A stretch of DNA of 64,000 bases from Acidimicrobiia bacterium (GTDB taxonomy: Bacteria; Acidobacteriota; Vicinamibacteria; Vicinamibacterales; CAVVIG01): contig VFZL01000018.1 in NCBI GenBank assembly GCA_016871175.1, forward strand, positions 1 through 64,000. Direction: 5' to 3'. Under the pieces are notes generated by a model. It ran no database searches and was not told the DNA's origin. It saw nothing but the letters and a program-made list of their open reading frames with translations. A program made the translations under genes and the position numbers. The number at the start of each line of letters is the position of its first letter. Position 1 is the first letter of the stretch. Positions 7,822-17,697 of the stretch are shown one piece after another.

Positions 7822-10205
7822 CCTGGTTGGATCGAGTCCGACCGTCGGCGCTCAACCGAAAGTTGTGGCGCGACGTGTGGGAGATGAAGGGGCAGGCCCT
7901 TGCCATCGCCTCGGTCATCGCGGCCGGCGTCACGATGTATGTGACGTATCTGTCCAACTTCGACTCGCTGCAGCGCACGCGGGCCGACTACTACGAGCGG
8001 CAGCGTTTCGCGGACGTATTCGCGTCGCTCACCCGCGCGCCGCACTCGTTGGCGGCCCGTATCGCCGACATCGAGGGCGTCGAGACCGTTTCGACTCGGG
8101 TGGTCGCTGACGTCACGCTCGACGTGCCGGGGATCGCCGAGCCAGCCGGTGGACGTCTCGTCGCCATTCCGGAGCGCGCGCAGCCTGTGCTCAACGGGTT
8201 GTATCTGCGCAGCGGCCGGTGGATCGATCCGACGAGACCCGACGAGGTGCTCGCGAGCGAGATGTTCGCTGAGGCGAACGGCTTCCGAGCCGGCGACCGT
8301 GTGGCCGCGATCAGCAATGGCCGGAAACGATGGTTGACCGTCGTGGGCATCGCGCTGTCGCCGGAGTACATCTTCGCGGTCAAGCCGGGAGAGATCGTTC
8401 CGGATCGGAAGCGGTATGGCATCTTCTGGATGGGACAGCACGCGCTTGCCTCCGCCTTCGACATGGAGGGCGGGTTCAATGATGTGTCCGTGTCCATCAG
8501 TCGCAACGCCTCGGAGGCCGAGATCATCGCAGCGGTCGACCGTTTGATTGAGCCATATGGTGGCCTGGGCGCGATCCCGCGTCGACTGCAGATCTCGGCC
8601 TGGACGCTCGAGAACGAATTGACGCAGCTCCAGACGTTCGGCTTCATCTTGCCGGCGATCTTCCTCGGCGTCGCGGTATTCATCCTCAATGTGGCGCTCA
8701 CCCGTGCGCTGGCGCTTCAGCGCCAGCAGATCGCCGCGCTCAAGGCGCTGGGGTACGCCAACGCAGAGCTTGCGTGGCACTACCTGAAGTGGGCCGTGGT
8801 CATTGCGGCGGGCGGTGCCGTGGCGGGTGTGCTGGCCGGAGCGCAGTTCGGCGCGGGCATGACTCAGCTCTACAACCAATATTTTCGCTTCCCGGCGCTC
8901 GATTATCGTCTGTCGCTCGACGTGGCGGTGCAATCCGTGGTCGGAAGCGTCATCGTCGCCGCGCTCGGCGCGCAGACCGCGGTGCGGCGAGCCGTCAGCG
9001 TGCCGCCAGCCGAGGCGATGCGACCGGAGCCGCCTGGCCAGTACCGGTCGTCAATCATCGAGCGACCCTGGCGACGCTCGCGCCTCTCCCACGCAACCCG
9101 CATGGTGCTGCGCAACATCGAGCGGCAGCCAATGCGATCGGTTCTGTCGGTGGCCGGCATCGCGCTTGCGGTCGCCGTCCTGGTCGTGGGGTTCAGCTTC
9201 ATCACCGTGATGGAGGACCTGGTCGACCAGCAGTTCACGAAGACGATGCGGCAGGATGCGACGGTGTCGTTCGTGCGCCCACGATCGCCCGGCGCGCTGC
9301 ACGCCGTGCAGCACCTGCTAGGGGTCATGGACGTCGAGCCGTTCCGCATCGTGCCGGTGCGGGCACGCGTTGGTCATCGCAACCGGACGTTGGCGATCAC
9401 TGCCGTGGGTCCCAATCCGCACCTGAATCGCATCATGGACCGCCAAGGGCATCTCGTGCCGTTGCCGGAGTCGGGCCTTGTGATCTCGCGGATGCTCGGC
9501 CAGGTTCTCGGCGCTCGAGTGGGAGACATCGTCCAGTTGGAGGTCCTGGAAGGGCACCGCCCGACCGCTGACGTTCGCGTCCAGGCGCTCATCGACGACG
9601 TCCTGGGGCTGCGAGCCTACATGCAGCTCGACGCCGTTCGTCGCTTGTTGCGGGAGGGCGCGACGTTGTCTGGTGCGCACATGACTGTCGGTCCTGCAGC
9701 GCGGCAGCGCTTCTACGCCGAGGTCAAGGCGATGCCCGCGGTGGCCGGTGTCGGGTTACGTGAGATCATGCTGCAGAACTTTCGCGAGACGATGGCCGAA
9801 AGCATGAACCTGCAGGTGTTCCTCAACGTCTTCTTCGCGGGCATCATCGCCTTCGGTGTCGTGTACAACTCGGCACGCGTCTCCCTCTCGGAGCGCACGC
9901 GCGAGTTGGCCAGCCTGCGCGTGCGCGGGTTCACACGAGCGGAGATCTCCCTCATCCTTCTGGGTGAGCTCGCCATCTTGACGCTGCTCGCACTGCCATC
10001 GGGCGCGATCATTGGGTACACATTGGGGCAGCTCATCATGCTGGCCTTCAACAACGAGATCTATCGCATCACGTTCACGCTGACGGCTTCAACGGTTGCG
10101 TGGGCCTTCTTGACAGTGATCGCGTCGGCGTTCCTCTCCGGTCTTGTCGTCCGTCGACGCCTCGATACGCTGGATCTCGTCGCGGTATTGAAGACGCGGG
10201 AGTAG
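7815..10205 (+). CDS. ABC exporter permease with two FtsX domains
   Basis: 796-aa inner-membrane protein. After an N-terminal transmembrane helix (about residues 30-47) comes a large MacB-like periplasmic domain, then a three-helix FtsX block (about 275-400). A second helix (about 445-470), a second periplasmic domain and a final FtsX block (about 670-790, ending [19 protein letters not shown]) follow. The duplicated layout resembles LolC/E-type or DevC-like permeases that act on substrates in the periplasm or outer leaflet rather than conduct them. It is encoded between its ATPase (overlapping) and a membrane-fusion protein, making a complete tripartite set apart from an outer-membrane channel. 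The substrate is unknown. Confidence 0.9.
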   Translation: MVTWLDRVRPSALNRKLWRDVWEMKGQALAIASVIAAGVTMYVTYLSNFDSLQRTRADYYERQRFADVFASLTRAPHSLAARIADIEGVETVSTRVVADVTLDVPGIAEPAGGRLVAIPERAQPVLNGLYLRSGRWIDPTRPDEVLASEMFAEANGFRAGDRVAAISNGRKRWLTVVGIALSPEYIFAVKPGEIVPDRKRYGIFWMGQHALASAFDMEGGFNDVSVSISRNASEAEIIAAVDRLIEPYGGLGAIPRRLQISAWTLENELTQLQTFGFILPAIFLGVAVFILNVALTRALALQRQQIAALKALGYANAELAWHYLKWAVVIAAGGAVAGVLAGAQFGAGMTQLYNQYFRFPALDYRLSLDVAVQSVVGSVIVAALGAQTAVRRAVSVPPAEAMRPEPPGQYRSSIIERPWRRSRLSHATRMVLRNIERQPMRSVLSVAGIALAVAVLVVGFSFITVMEDLVDQQFTKTMRQDATVSFVRPRSPGALHAVQHLLGVMDVEPFRIVPVRARVGHRNRTLAITAVGPNPHLNRIMDRQGHLVPLPESGLVISRMLGQVLGARVGDIVQLEVLEGHRPTADVRVQALIDDVLGLRAYMQLDAVRRLLREGATLSGAHMTVGPAARQRFYAEVKAMPAVAGVGLREIMLQNFRETMAESMNLQVFLNVFFAGIIAFGVVYNSARVSLSERTRELASLRVRGFTRAEISLILLGELAILTLLALPSGAIIGYTLGQLIMLAFNNEIYRITFTLTASTVAWAFLTVIASAFLSGLVVRRRLDTLDLVAVLKTRE

Positions 10206-10210
10206 ATTCC

Positions 10211-11407
10211 GTGCTGCGCCTGCTGACGAATCGTCGTGTCCTTCTTGTGACCGCCGTGGTCGTCGGGTTGCTCGCCGTCGCGTTGTGGCCTGAGTCAACC
10301 GCTGTGGAGGTGGCGCTCGTCACCCTGGGCCCGCTCGTCGTGACGGTGGACGAGGAGGGCGAAACGCGCGTCCGCAATCGCTACGTCGTGTCCGCGCCAG
10401 TGTTTGGGCGAGTGCTTCGGGTCGAGTTGGAGCCGGGCGACCGAGTGAGGCGGGGCGACGTTGTCGCGCGCCTCCAACCGGAGACAGCGCCGCTCCTCGA
10501 CGCGCGAACGCGGGCCGAGGCCGCGGCCGTGGTCGAAACCGCGCGCGCCGCCCTCGGGCGAGCCTGCGCGGAAGAGCAGCGAGCGCAGACGACGTTGTCT
10601 CAAGCCCAACGAGAGTTGAGGCGTGCACAGGAGCTCAGCCAGGGCGGAATCGGAACGCTGCAGCAGCTGGATCTGCGGGAGGCCGACGTTCGGACTGCCC
10701 GGGATACCCTCGACGCAGCGACGTACGCCATACGGGGCGCGGAGTATGACCTGAGACGCGCGCAGCCGCGATTGGCCCCACCGCCGAGCCGTGACGCGGG
10801 ACGGGTTGTCACGGTCACCGCTCCTGTGGATGGGATGGTCTTGAAGCGCGTGCGTGAAAGTGAATCGGTGGTTCCGGCTGGAGATCCGCTGCTCGAGATC
10901 GGCGATTCGGCGCGGCTCGAGATCGTCGCCGATCTGCTCTCCACAGACGCGGTTCGCGTCAAGCCAGGGGCCCGAGCCATCATCGACCAGTGGGGTGGCG
11001 ACCGTCCGCTGGACGCGCAGGTTCGACGGGTCGAGCCATCAGGGTTCACCAAGGTTTCGGCGTTGGGCGTCGAGGAGCAGCGCGTGAACGTGGTGCTCGA
11101 TTTCGTGGATCCGGCGCACGCGTTCGCGGCGCTGGGCGATGCCTACCGCGTCGAGGTGCACGTGGTGATTTGGGAATCGGGCAGTGTGCTGAAGGTGCCG
11201 ACCAGCGCACTGTTCCGTCGCGGTGAGACGTGGGCGGCCTACGTGCTCCGCGAAGGACGCGCGCACGAGCGGCCGCTCACGCTGAGCCAGCGAACAGGCC
11301 AGGAAGCCGAGGTGCTCGAAGGGCTCAGCGAGAGCGAACTCGTGGTGCTCCACCCAGGCGACACCATCGTTGATGGCGCGCGCGTGAGGGGCGTCCCTCA
11401 ACGCTGA
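10211..11407 (+). CDS. HlyD/RND-type periplasmic adaptor protein
   Basis: 398-aa membrane-fusion protein. GTG 10211 starts VLRLLTNRRVLLVTAVVVGLLAVALWP, a signal-anchor helix; the frame upstream lies inside the permease gene. The barrel-sandwich lipoyl half-motif (PVFGRVLRVELEPGDRVRRGDVVARLQP) is followed by a coiled coil of about 100 residues rich in Ala, Arg and Glu. Then come the second lipoyl half (VTAPVDGMVLKRVRESESVVPAGDPLLEIGD) and a beta-barrel domain. It starts 5 nt after the permease gene and should bridge the FtsX-type permease to an outer-membrane partner not encoded here. Confidence 0.9.
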   Translation: MLRLLTNRRVLLVTAVVVGLLAVALWPESTAVEVALVTLGPLVVTVDEEGETRVRNRYVVSAPVFGRVLRVELEPGDRVRRGDVVARLQPETAPLLDARTRAEAAAVVETARAALGRACAEEQRAQTTLSQAQRELRRAQELSQGGIGTLQQLDLREADVRTARDTLDAATYAIRGAEYDLRRAQPRLAPPPSRDAGRVVTVTAPVDGMVLKRVRESESVVPAGDPLLEIGDSARLEIVADLLSTDAVRVKPGARAIIDQWGGDRPLDAQVRRVEPSGFTKVSALGVEEQRVNVVLDFVDPAHAFAALGDAYRVEVHVVIWESGSVLKVPTSALFRRGETWAAYVLREGRAHERPLTLSQRTGQEAEVLEGLSESELVVLHPGDTIVDGARVRGVPQR

Positions 11408-11408
11408 T

Positions 11409-11456
11409 CCGCCTCTCAGACAGGCGGGGACACCGTGCTCGCGGGTCGCGCCCGCG
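11409..11456 (+). terminator. Possible terminator hairpins after the ABC operon
   Basis: Two short GC hairpins directly after the adaptor stop codon: CCGCCT-ctcagac-AGGCGG (11,409-11,427) and CGCGGG-tcgcg-CCCGCG (11,440-11,456). Neither is followed by a U-tract. They may slow or end transcription before fabV, or only structure the spacer. Confidence 0.35.
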
Positions 11457-11493
11457 GTGCACCGCACGGATGTTCGATTACACTCTGATCTTC

Positions 11494-12672
11494 ATGGTCA
11501 TCAGGCCGCGTATTCGCGGGTTCATCTGTACGACTGCTCACCCCGTTGGGTGTGCCACGCTCGTGGAACGATACGCGGACTGGGAGCAGAATCGTCCCAG
11601 AGCCACGGATGGTCCCGGGCGCGTCCTCATCATTGGTGGATCGGGTGGTTACGGACTCGCGTCCCGCATCGTGACAGCCTTCGGCTACGGTGCCGGGACG
11701 CTGTGCCTGTCGTTCGAGAAGGAGCCCGAGGCTGAGAAGACCGCAACGGCGGGCTGGTACAACAACGCCGCATTCGATCGACTGGCACACGCGCATGGCC
11801 TCTACGCGAAGTCGCTGAACGGCGATGCGTTCACTGACGCGACGAAAGAGACGGTGGCCGCGGCCATCGAGGCGGACCTCGGACAGATCGATCTCCTCGT
11901 GTACAGCCTCGGTGCGCCGGTGCGCACCGATCCCGACACGGCCGTGCAGTATCGGAGCGCGATCAAACCCGTCGGCAAGCCAGTTCACATCAAGTCGCTC
12001 AACGTGGACAAGGCGATCGTCAGCGAGGTTGACCTGGCCCCAGCGACCGACGAGGAGATCGCGGCCACCGTGAAGGTGATGGGTGGTGAGGATTGGGAGC
12101 GCTGGATCACACACCTTCAGCGACGTCGTCTGCTCGGACCCCGGTTCCGGACCGTGGCGTACACGTACATCGGCAGCAAGTTGACCTGGCCGATTTACTG
12201 GGACGGCACTCTTGGACGCGCCAAAGAGGATCTCGACCGTGCGGCGGCGGGGCTCCGGCAGACGCTCCGTTCTAGTGGGGGCGACGCGTGCGTCGCCGTC
12301 CTGAAGGGTGTCGTCACGCAGTCGAGCTCGGCCATCCCAGTCGTGCCGCTCTACATGGCGCTGCTGTTCAAGGTGATGAAGGCCAACGGCACGCACGAGG
12401 ATTGCCTCCGTCATATCGACCGGCTGTTTCGAGATGTCTTGTACGGGTCGAAGACTGCAGCCCACACGGACGAGAAGGGCCGGCTTCGGGTGGACGATCT
12501 CGAGTTGCGTGAGGACATTCAATCCGAGATTCGAAGGCGATGGGACCTCGTGACCACCGAGAACCTACCGGAGCTCGGAGATCTGGACGGCTACAGTGCC
12601 GACTTCCTCAAGATCTTTGGCTTTGGCGTGGATGGCGTCGATTACGACGCTGACGTGTCTCCGCTCGTCTGA
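11494..12672 (+). CDS. fabV: FabV-type enoyl-ACP/trans-2-enoyl-CoA reductase (NADH)
   Basis: Reduces trans-2-enoyl-ACP in the last step of the fatty acid elongation cycle; FabV enzymes are known to be largely insensitive to triclosan. The 392-aa product starts MVIRPRIRGFICTTAHPVGC, the family N-terminus, which decides ATG 11494 over an in-frame ATG at 11470. Other signatures are the cofactor loop VLIIGGSGGYGLASR, the QIDLLVYSLGAPVR strand and the catalytic Tyr-x8-Lys in YWDGTLGRAK. Length matches FabV (about 395-400) and excludes the shorter FabI. It stands alone, about 85 nt after the ABC exporter genes. Confidence 0.95.
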   Translation: MVIRPRIRGFICTTAHPVGCATLVERYADWEQNRPRATDGPGRVLIIGGSGGYGLASRIVTAFGYGAGTLCLSFEKEPEAEKTATAGWYNNAAFDRLAHAHGLYAKSLNGDAFTDATKETVAAAIEADLGQIDLLVYSLGAPVRTDPDTAVQYRSAIKPVGKPVHIKSLNVDKAIVSEVDLAPATDEEIAATVKVMGGEDWERWITHLQRRRLLGPRFRTVAYTYIGSKLTWPIYWDGTLGRAKEDLDRAAAGLRQTLRSSGGDACVAVLKGVVTQSSSAIPVVPLYMALLFKVMKANGTHEDCLRHIDRLFRDVLYGSKTAAHTDEKGRLRVDDLELREDIQSEIRRRWDLVTTENLPELGDLDGYSADFLKIFGFGVDGVDYDADVSPLV

Positions 12673-12689
12673 CACGTGGACACGTCAGC

Positions 12690-12779
12690 GGGCAAGCCTG
12701 GTAGGAGGCGGGGCCGCCGGTTTCACCAGCCTTGCCTGCTCCGCCTACCTGCTTCCTCCCCGGTCTGCCTGGCCGTTGA
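12690..12779. repeat. GC-rich degenerate spacer repeat
   Basis: The spacer between convergent fabV and ahcY is built from CCTGC/CCTACC-like words (for example CCTTGCCTGCTCCGCCTACC and, earlier, CCTGGTAGGAGGCGGGG). It has no ORF and no clear terminator stem. It resembles the spacers at 5,520-5,595 and 36,824-36,866. Confidence 0.4.
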
Positions 12780-12782
12780 GCG

Positions 12783-14282
12783 TCAGTAGCGATAATGAGC
12801 CGGTTTGTACGGCCCCTCGACGCTCACGCCAATGTAGTCGGCTTGTTCCTTCGTCAGGTGCGTCAGCTTCACGCCGAGGTGATCGAGGTGGAGCCGGGCG
12901 ACCTGCTCATCCAGCTGCTTCGGCAGCATGAACACCGTCTTGCCGTACTGCTCGGCGTTGGCCTGCAGCTCGAGCTGCGCCAGCACCTGATTCGTGAACG
13001 ACGCCGACATCACGAAGCTCGGATGGCCCGTGGCGCACCCGAGATTCAGCAGGCGCCCTTCAGCGAGGATCATGACGCTGTGGCCGTCGGGGAACCGCCA
13101 CTCGTCGTACTGCGGCTTGATGTTGATCCGCTCGATACCGGGGAACTTCTTGAGACCTGCCATGTCGATCTCGTTGTCGAAGTGGCCGATGTTCCCGACG
13201 ATAGCTTTGTCCTTCATCCGCGACATCTGTTCGGCGCGGATGATGTCCTTGTTGCCAGTGGCGGCGATGAAGATGTCCGCCTTGCTAAGGACGCTCTCGA
13301 GCGTATTCACCTCGTAGCCCTGCATCGCGGCCTGGAGGGCGCAGATCGGATCGATTTCCGTCACGATCACGCGGCAACCCTGGCCCCGAAGCGCCTCGGC
13401 GCAGCCCTTGCCCACCTCACCGAAGCCGCACACGACAGCGACCTTCCCACCCAGCATGACGTCGCTGGCGCGCGCCAGGCCATCCGGTAGCGAGTGCCGG
13501 CAGCCATAGATGTTGTCGAACTTGCTCTTCGTTACCGAGTCGTTGACGTTGATGCCGGGGAACAGGAGCTCGCCAGCTTCCATCATCTGGTAGAGGCGAT
13601 GCACGCCCGTCGTGGTCTCCTCCGAGACCCCGCGAATGGTCGACGCCAGCCGACTCCAACGATGCGGGTCATTCTTGATGGAAGTCCGGATCAGGTCGAG
13701 GATGACACCCCACTCCTCGGGATGGCCGTGCGGATCGAAGTCCGGCACGCTCCCTTTCTTCTCGAACTCGACGCCCTTGTGCACCACGAGCGTCGCGTCG
13801 CCACCATCGTCAACGATGAGCGTGGGGCCGCTGCCGTCGGGCCACTCCAGCGCTTCGCTCGTGCACCACCAGTACTCCGGGAGCGTTTCGCCCTTCCAGG
13901 CGAAGACGGGCGTGCCCTTCGGGTCCTGTGCCGTTCCGCCGGTTTCGGGCCGACCCACCACGACCGCGGCGGCGGCATGGTCTTGTGTCGAGAAGATATT
14001 GCACGACACCCAGCGGACGTCTGCCCCGAGATCGGTGAGCGTTTCGATGAGGACCGCAGTCTGGATCGTCATGTGCAGACTGCCCATGATCCGCGCACCC
14101 GCGAGCGGCCTCTTGCCCGCGTACTGCGCGCGCAGCGCCATGAGGCCAGGCATCTCTTGCTCCGCGAGCCGGATCTCCTTGCGTCCGAACTCCGCCTGTG
14201 AGAGGTCGGCCACTTTGTACGGCTCGCGCCCGACGGCCTTGGCCGCGGCGAACGCATGCAGTTTCTCGGTTACGGTTGCCAT
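12783..14282 (-). CDS. ahcY: S-adenosylhomocysteine hydrolase
   Basis: Adenosylhomocysteinase: reversible hydrolysis of SAH to adenosine and homocysteine, clearing the methyltransferase product inhibitor. The 499-aa protein has substrate residues around [13 protein letters not shown], the DDGGDATL and [11 protein letters not shown] segments, the NAD-binding loop [23 protein letters not shown], and the C-terminal KPAHYRY. This is the long bacterial form with an inserted segment (about 160-205). ATG 14282 follows a good ribosome site (AAGGAG); the in-frame codons upstream lie inside the preceding gene. Its start lies 13 nt inside the ArsR-methyltransferase gene, so the two are translationally linked. 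Confidence 0.97.
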   Translation of the reverse strand: MATVTEKLHAFAAAKAVGREPYKVADLSQAEFGRKEIRLAEQEMPGLMALRAQYAGKRPLAGARIMGSLHMTIQTAVLIETLTDLGADVRWVSCNIFSTQDHAAAAVVVGRPETGGTAQDPKGTPVFAWKGETLPEYWWCTSEALEWPDGSGPTLIVDDGGDATLVVHKGVEFEKKGSVPDFDPHGHPEEWGVILDLIRTSIKNDPHRWSRLASTIRGVSEETTTGVHRLYQMMEAGELLFPGINVNDSVTKSKFDNIYGCRHSLPDGLARASDVMLGGKVAVVCGFGEVGKGCAEALRGQGCRVIVTEIDPICALQAAMQGYEVNTLESVLSKADIFIAATGNKDIIRAEQMSRMKDKAIVGNIGHFDNEIDMAGLKKFPGIERINIKPQYDEWRFPDGHSVMILAEGRLLNLGCATGHPSFVMSASFTNQVLAQLELQANAEQYGKTVFMLPKQLDEQVARLHLDHLGVKLTHLTKEQADYIGVSVEGPYKPAHYRY

Positions 14283-15313
14283 GTGGTCTCCTTTTGAGTT
14301 TTCCAATCCTCAGCCCGGGATGGCCGCGGCCGAGCCGTGACGGCTGGTGACGTCCGTGCGCTCGCGGCGAACAGTCCAGGCCCCTTCGCCCGCGGATCCG
14401 CCGCCAGCGGCACGATCCGACAGTCCTCGAAGCCAACGTCGATCAACCACGTTGCCACCTGATCCTCGGAGAACCCGAGCCAGACGTGTCCCATCTGCTG
14501 CCGATATGCGTCGCGATCGTGCGGCAGCATGTCGACGACCACCAGGCGTCCCCCGGGTTGGAGGACCCGCGCCACCTCGGCCAGCACGGCCCCGGGGTCT
14601 GCGACATGATGCAGTACGAGCGTCACAAACGCGAGGTCAAGCCGGGCATCGTCGATCGGGAGCGCCTCCAGCTCACCCCGGCGTAGCTCGACATTGGATG
14701 AGCCCGCAACGCGTTGCTGAGCGGCTTGGAGCATCTCGGTGGAGGCGTCAACGGCAATGACCCGCCGGACGAAGGGCGCCAGACACGCGGCGATCTGACC
14801 AGTGCCACAGCCCAGATCCCCAACGACGGCCTCGGCTCCGGCGAGGACCGCGAACGCGCTGACGAAGACGTGCTTCCCGAACAGTTCGTCCCGGAGGCGA
14901 TCCCACTCGGTGGCCGCAGACGAGAAGAACTCACGGGACCGCGCGCGCCGCCGCGCCAGGATCCGCTCGAGCCGACGCAGGTCGTGGGCGGCGCTGGCCG
15001 TTCCGGTCACCTGTTCCCGCACGAGCTGCCACAGTCGATGGGCAGATGCATCCTTCCGGTCCGGCGGGCTCACGACAACGGATCGCGCCATGGCGTATCG
15101 ATGGCTCGTGCCTTCGGTACGCGCGGTCACCCACCCGCTGTCACCGAGCGCCTTCAGATGGCGGCTGACGGTCGACTGCGGGAGCTGTGTCACCGCGCAG
15201 AGCTCGGAGACGGTCAGCTCCTGGCGCTCGAGCAAGAGGAGGAGGCGATCACGAATCGGATCGGCAAGGGTCGCGAGCTGGTCGGTGATGCGACGATTTA
15301 TCAATCCGTCCAT
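14270..15313 (-). CDS. ArsR-family regulator fused to SAM-dependent methyltransferase domain (ahcY-linked)
   Basis: 347 aa. Residues 1-80 form an ArsR winged helix (recognition segment [15 protein letters not shown]); the classical metal-binding ELCVCDL box is degenerate (ELCAVTQ). After a basic linker, residues 145-300 form a class I methyltransferase fold with [20 protein letters not shown] and [10 protein letters not shown]. Domain order and the overlap with ahcY resemble SahR-type regulators of the SAM cycle described in Proteobacteria, in which the methyltransferase-like domain is thought to sense SAH or SAM; whether it methylates anything is open. A paralogue precedes metH at 20.3 kb. 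A 24-bp near-palindrome covers its start codon, which suggests autoregulation. Confidence 0.9.
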   Translation of the reverse strand: MDGLINRRITDQLATLADPIRDRLLLLLERQELTVSELCAVTQLPQSTVSRHLKALGDSGWVTARTEGTSHRYAMARSVVVSPPDRKDASAHRLWQLVREQVTGTASAAHDLRRLERILARRRARSREFFSSAATEWDRLRDELFGKHVFVSAFAVLAGAEAVVGDLGCGTGQIAACLAPFVRRVIAVDASTEMLQAAQQRVAGSSNVELRRGELEALPIDDARLDLAFVTLVLHHVADPGAVLAEVARVLQPGGRLVVVDMLPHDRDAYRQQMGHVWLGFSEDQVATWLIDVGFEDCRIVPLAADPRAKGPGLFAASARTSPAVTARPRPSRAEDWKTQKETTWQP

Positions 15314-15327
15314 CCGGATGAACGGAT
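15304..15327 (-). promoter_or_regulatory. Candidate operator palindrome at the ArsR-methyltransferase start
   Basis: A 24-bp inverted repeat: ATCCGT, one unpaired position, the self-complementary CATCCGGATG, one unpaired position, ACGGAT. That is 22 of 24 positions. The start ATG is the last three bases of the central palindrome, and the outer edge touches the -10 hexamer. The placement fits repression by the encoded ArsR protein. Confidence 0.6.
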
Positions 15328-15354
15328 TATTCTACGCGTGATGCGGGAAGTCAA
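15326..15354 (-). promoter_or_regulatory. Putative sigma70-type promoter for the regulator-ahcY operon
   Basis: Minus-strand TTGACT (15,349-15,354), 17-bp spacer, AATAAT (15,326-15,331); five of six matches in each hexamer. Twelve nucleotides lie between the -10 and the ATG, so the mRNA would have only a 5-7 nt leader. It overlaps the palindrome at 15,304-15,327. Confidence 0.65.
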
Positions 15355-15388
15355 CCGCCGTCCGCCTCATGGCGTAACGAAGGACCAC

Positions 15389-15445
15389 TTTGGTCGTTGG
15401 TTGCTGGTCTTTGGTCGTTTGGTTTCCAGCCGCTGGTCAATTGAC
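15389..15445. repeat. Degenerate heptad repeat, unit (N)NTGGTC
   Basis: On the plus strand: TTTGGTC, GTTGGTT, GCTGGTC, TTTGGTC, GTTTGGT and further decayed copies ending CGCTGGTCAATTGACC. In the transcribed sense of both neighbours the unit reads GACCANN. The period is 7 with occasional slips. The same unit occurs at 32,364-32,384. It fills the spacer between the Omp85 fragment and the ArsR-methyltransferase gene. Confidence 0.6.
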
Positions 15446-15460
15446 CGCGACAACGCCCCG

Positions 15461-16581
15461 TCAGAATCCTGGAGCGAGGTTGAACTGGAAGATCCAGCCG
15501 CGGCCTTGACGCTGTAGCGGCCGGCTGAAATCGAACTCGCCAATGGCGAATCCCAAGAGGTTCGCGCGTGACGCCACTCCGACGATCGAGACGCCCCTGC
15601 GATCTCCGCCGAAGAATGACGGCTTCTCACCGCGGTTCCACGCCACGCCGCCATCGGCGAAGAAGGCCAGCTCCAACGGTAACGGCCCGTACATCGCCTG
15701 GGTTACCCCGAAGGGCCTGAGTAGCGGGAAGCGGAACTCGATGTTCCCGACGAGCACCCGTGAGCCGATCAATCGATCGAAGGCGGGACAGCTGCTGGTC
15801 ACGGTCGGGATGCATTCGTTCGGATCGAACGAATACACGCCGTAACCGCGCACGAGGTTGGGGTACCCCACAAACAGCGGATAGAGCCGCTCGTCCTGGC
15901 CGCCGGAGCCGTAGCGCCCGTAGTGCAAACCCCGGATCGCGAACGTGTAGAAGCTGATCGGCATCAGATATCGGCGATAGTCCGCCAGCAGACTCGTGTA
16001 GCGGACCGACCCGAACGTGGGAGCGGCCTCGAACCGATATCGCGCCCCTGCCACGGGACTGGTCGCACCGAAGTTCGACGTATCGAAGACGAGTGCGGCG
16101 GATATCGTGCCGAGCGTCAGGCTGTCCTGCAGCGACGTCGTTTCGGTCTGGTCGTATATCAACTGACCCGTGCGGAGCGAGTACGCCTGCGTCTGCACGA
16201 TCTGGTCGAAGGAGATCTGGGACATCCCTCCCTGGAACTCCACGCGTCGCGCGCGACTGAACGGATACGCCAGCACACCGGCTCCACTACGCTCCGTCTG
16301 GCGAAAGAGCACGGTCCGGTCGATGAGCGACGGCACCCCGTTGACGTTTCCCACGCTGCCCTGGAACCCGCCCGAGAGATACGGCATCTGGCCGCCGATG
16401 ACGCCCCAGTTCCAACGGCGCGACTGGTTGAAGTACGCAGCCTGCGCCGCGGTGTTGGAGACCGAGAAACGTCCACCAATGCCCTGACTGACGTTCACCG
16501 CCGCTGCCAGGCTGTCATGGCCGAGCATGTCGCTGAAGTAGAACGACAGCCCGCCGCCGATGGCGGCACCGAATCGATCGG
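15461..16581 (-). pseudogene. Omp85/BamA-like beta-barrel part of a broken peptidase-TolB-Omp85 gene
   Basis: Third piece of a gene running from 18,633 to 15,461. It encodes about 370 aa of amphipathic beta strands typical of the BamA/TamA surface-antigen barrel, with RRWNWGVIGGQMPYLSGG, VRGYGVYSFDP, 'LVGNIEFRFPL' and 'LELAFFADGGVAW', ending in FNLAPGF with the usual C-terminal Phe. It has no start of its own with a signal peptide; the frame only joins the TolB-like part if one base is added near 16,582 (a G-run, GGGCC where GGGGCC would restore frame). So it is a fragment of one ancestral protein, displaced by a -1 frameshift or a sequence error. Confidence 0.8.
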
Positions 16582-17697
16582 CCCGAACGCGATCGTCGGC
16601 TGGCCGATCGCGTCGAGGCGAAGGCCTGACCGGTACTTCGCCGTCTCATAGGCCTCGAGCGCCGGCAGACCGAAGCTCGGGTCACTCAAGAGTCCGGCGA
16701 CGTCGCTCGCTTTCCGATCCTCGGGCGGCAACGTGGCACGTCCGGGCCCTCGCACGTCGCCCGGTCGGCCTCCGCGCCCGACGGGGTCGAACGTTCGAAT
16801 GACGTACGCGCCCTTGTCGTACACGGAGAACGCCGCCACACCAGCCTTGGTCGCGACCGAAAGCGCGGGACTCTGTGCAGTGATGCCGGTCAGCCCCGTG
16901 GCCACGGTCGTCAACTGCGCGATCTCAGCGTCGAGCGTGACGCGATACAAATTCGAGATGCCGTCACGATCGGAGATGAAGTACAGCGCTCGGCTGTCCG
17001 GCGCCCACTGCGGGTTGATGCTCTTGCCGCTCGTGAAGGGACGCGACTGCTTGATCTGACCGGACGTCGGATCGATGAGCGCCACTCGATACGTGCCGAT
17101 CTCCAGGACGTCGAGGCGCGATGAGAAACGGTCGGTGACAAACGCGATGCGCCGCCCGTCGGGCGCCCACGCAGGTTGCAGATCGGCGCACGGATCACGC
17201 GTGAGCGCGCGCGTGTTCCCCGTGTCGAGATCGAGGGCGTAGAGATCTGTGAGACCGCGCGCCATGCCGGTGAACGCGATGGACCGCCCGTCAGGTGCCC
17301 ACGTGGGATTGAAGATTTCGTCCACGTCGCTCAAGGCGACCTCACGCTCCCGGCGTCCGCTTCGCGCGTCGAACACCGAGAGGATCGCGCGCCCCTCGGT
17401 CACCGTCGCCAGCGCGATCCGACGGCTCGCCGGGTCCCACGCACCCGCGGAGTAGATGAATTGCAAGCTCGAGAAGTGCGGGCTGGTGGCGGTACTCGTG
17501 AGCCGTTTCAGAATGTTCCCTGTTGCCGTCTCGGCCACGTACAAGTCGATCGAGAGCAGGCTGCGCTGTGAGAGAAACGCGATCATCGTGCCGTCGGGAC
17601 TCAGCGATGGTCCGACGTTCAAATCGTTGCCGGGGCCATCAGCGGTGAAGATCGCTCTCCCGACTTCGGATGGTGGGGTAACGGCCTTGAGGACATC
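16582..17697 (-). pseudogene. TolB-like beta-propeller part of the same broken gene
   Basis: Middle piece. About 370 aa with repeated WD/PD40-type blades: NVGPSLSPDGTMIAFLSQR, WDPASRRIALATV, NPTWAPDGRSIAFTGM, LQPAWAPDGRRIAFVTDR, NPQWAPDSRALYFISDR. It is in the same frame as the upstream peptidase part and is separated from it only by one TGA at 17,698-17,700. No ATG or GTG start and no signal peptide lie between the stop and the first blade; the first possible start is TTG at 17,622, already within the propeller. It ends out of frame with the barrel part near 16,582. It is best read as the interior of an interrupted protein. Confidence 0.8.

Noticed and set aside
14270..14300. SAH riboswitch ahead of ahcY
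   Set aside because: The ahcY start lies inside the upstream regulator gene, and the regulator itself has a leader of only 5-7 nt.
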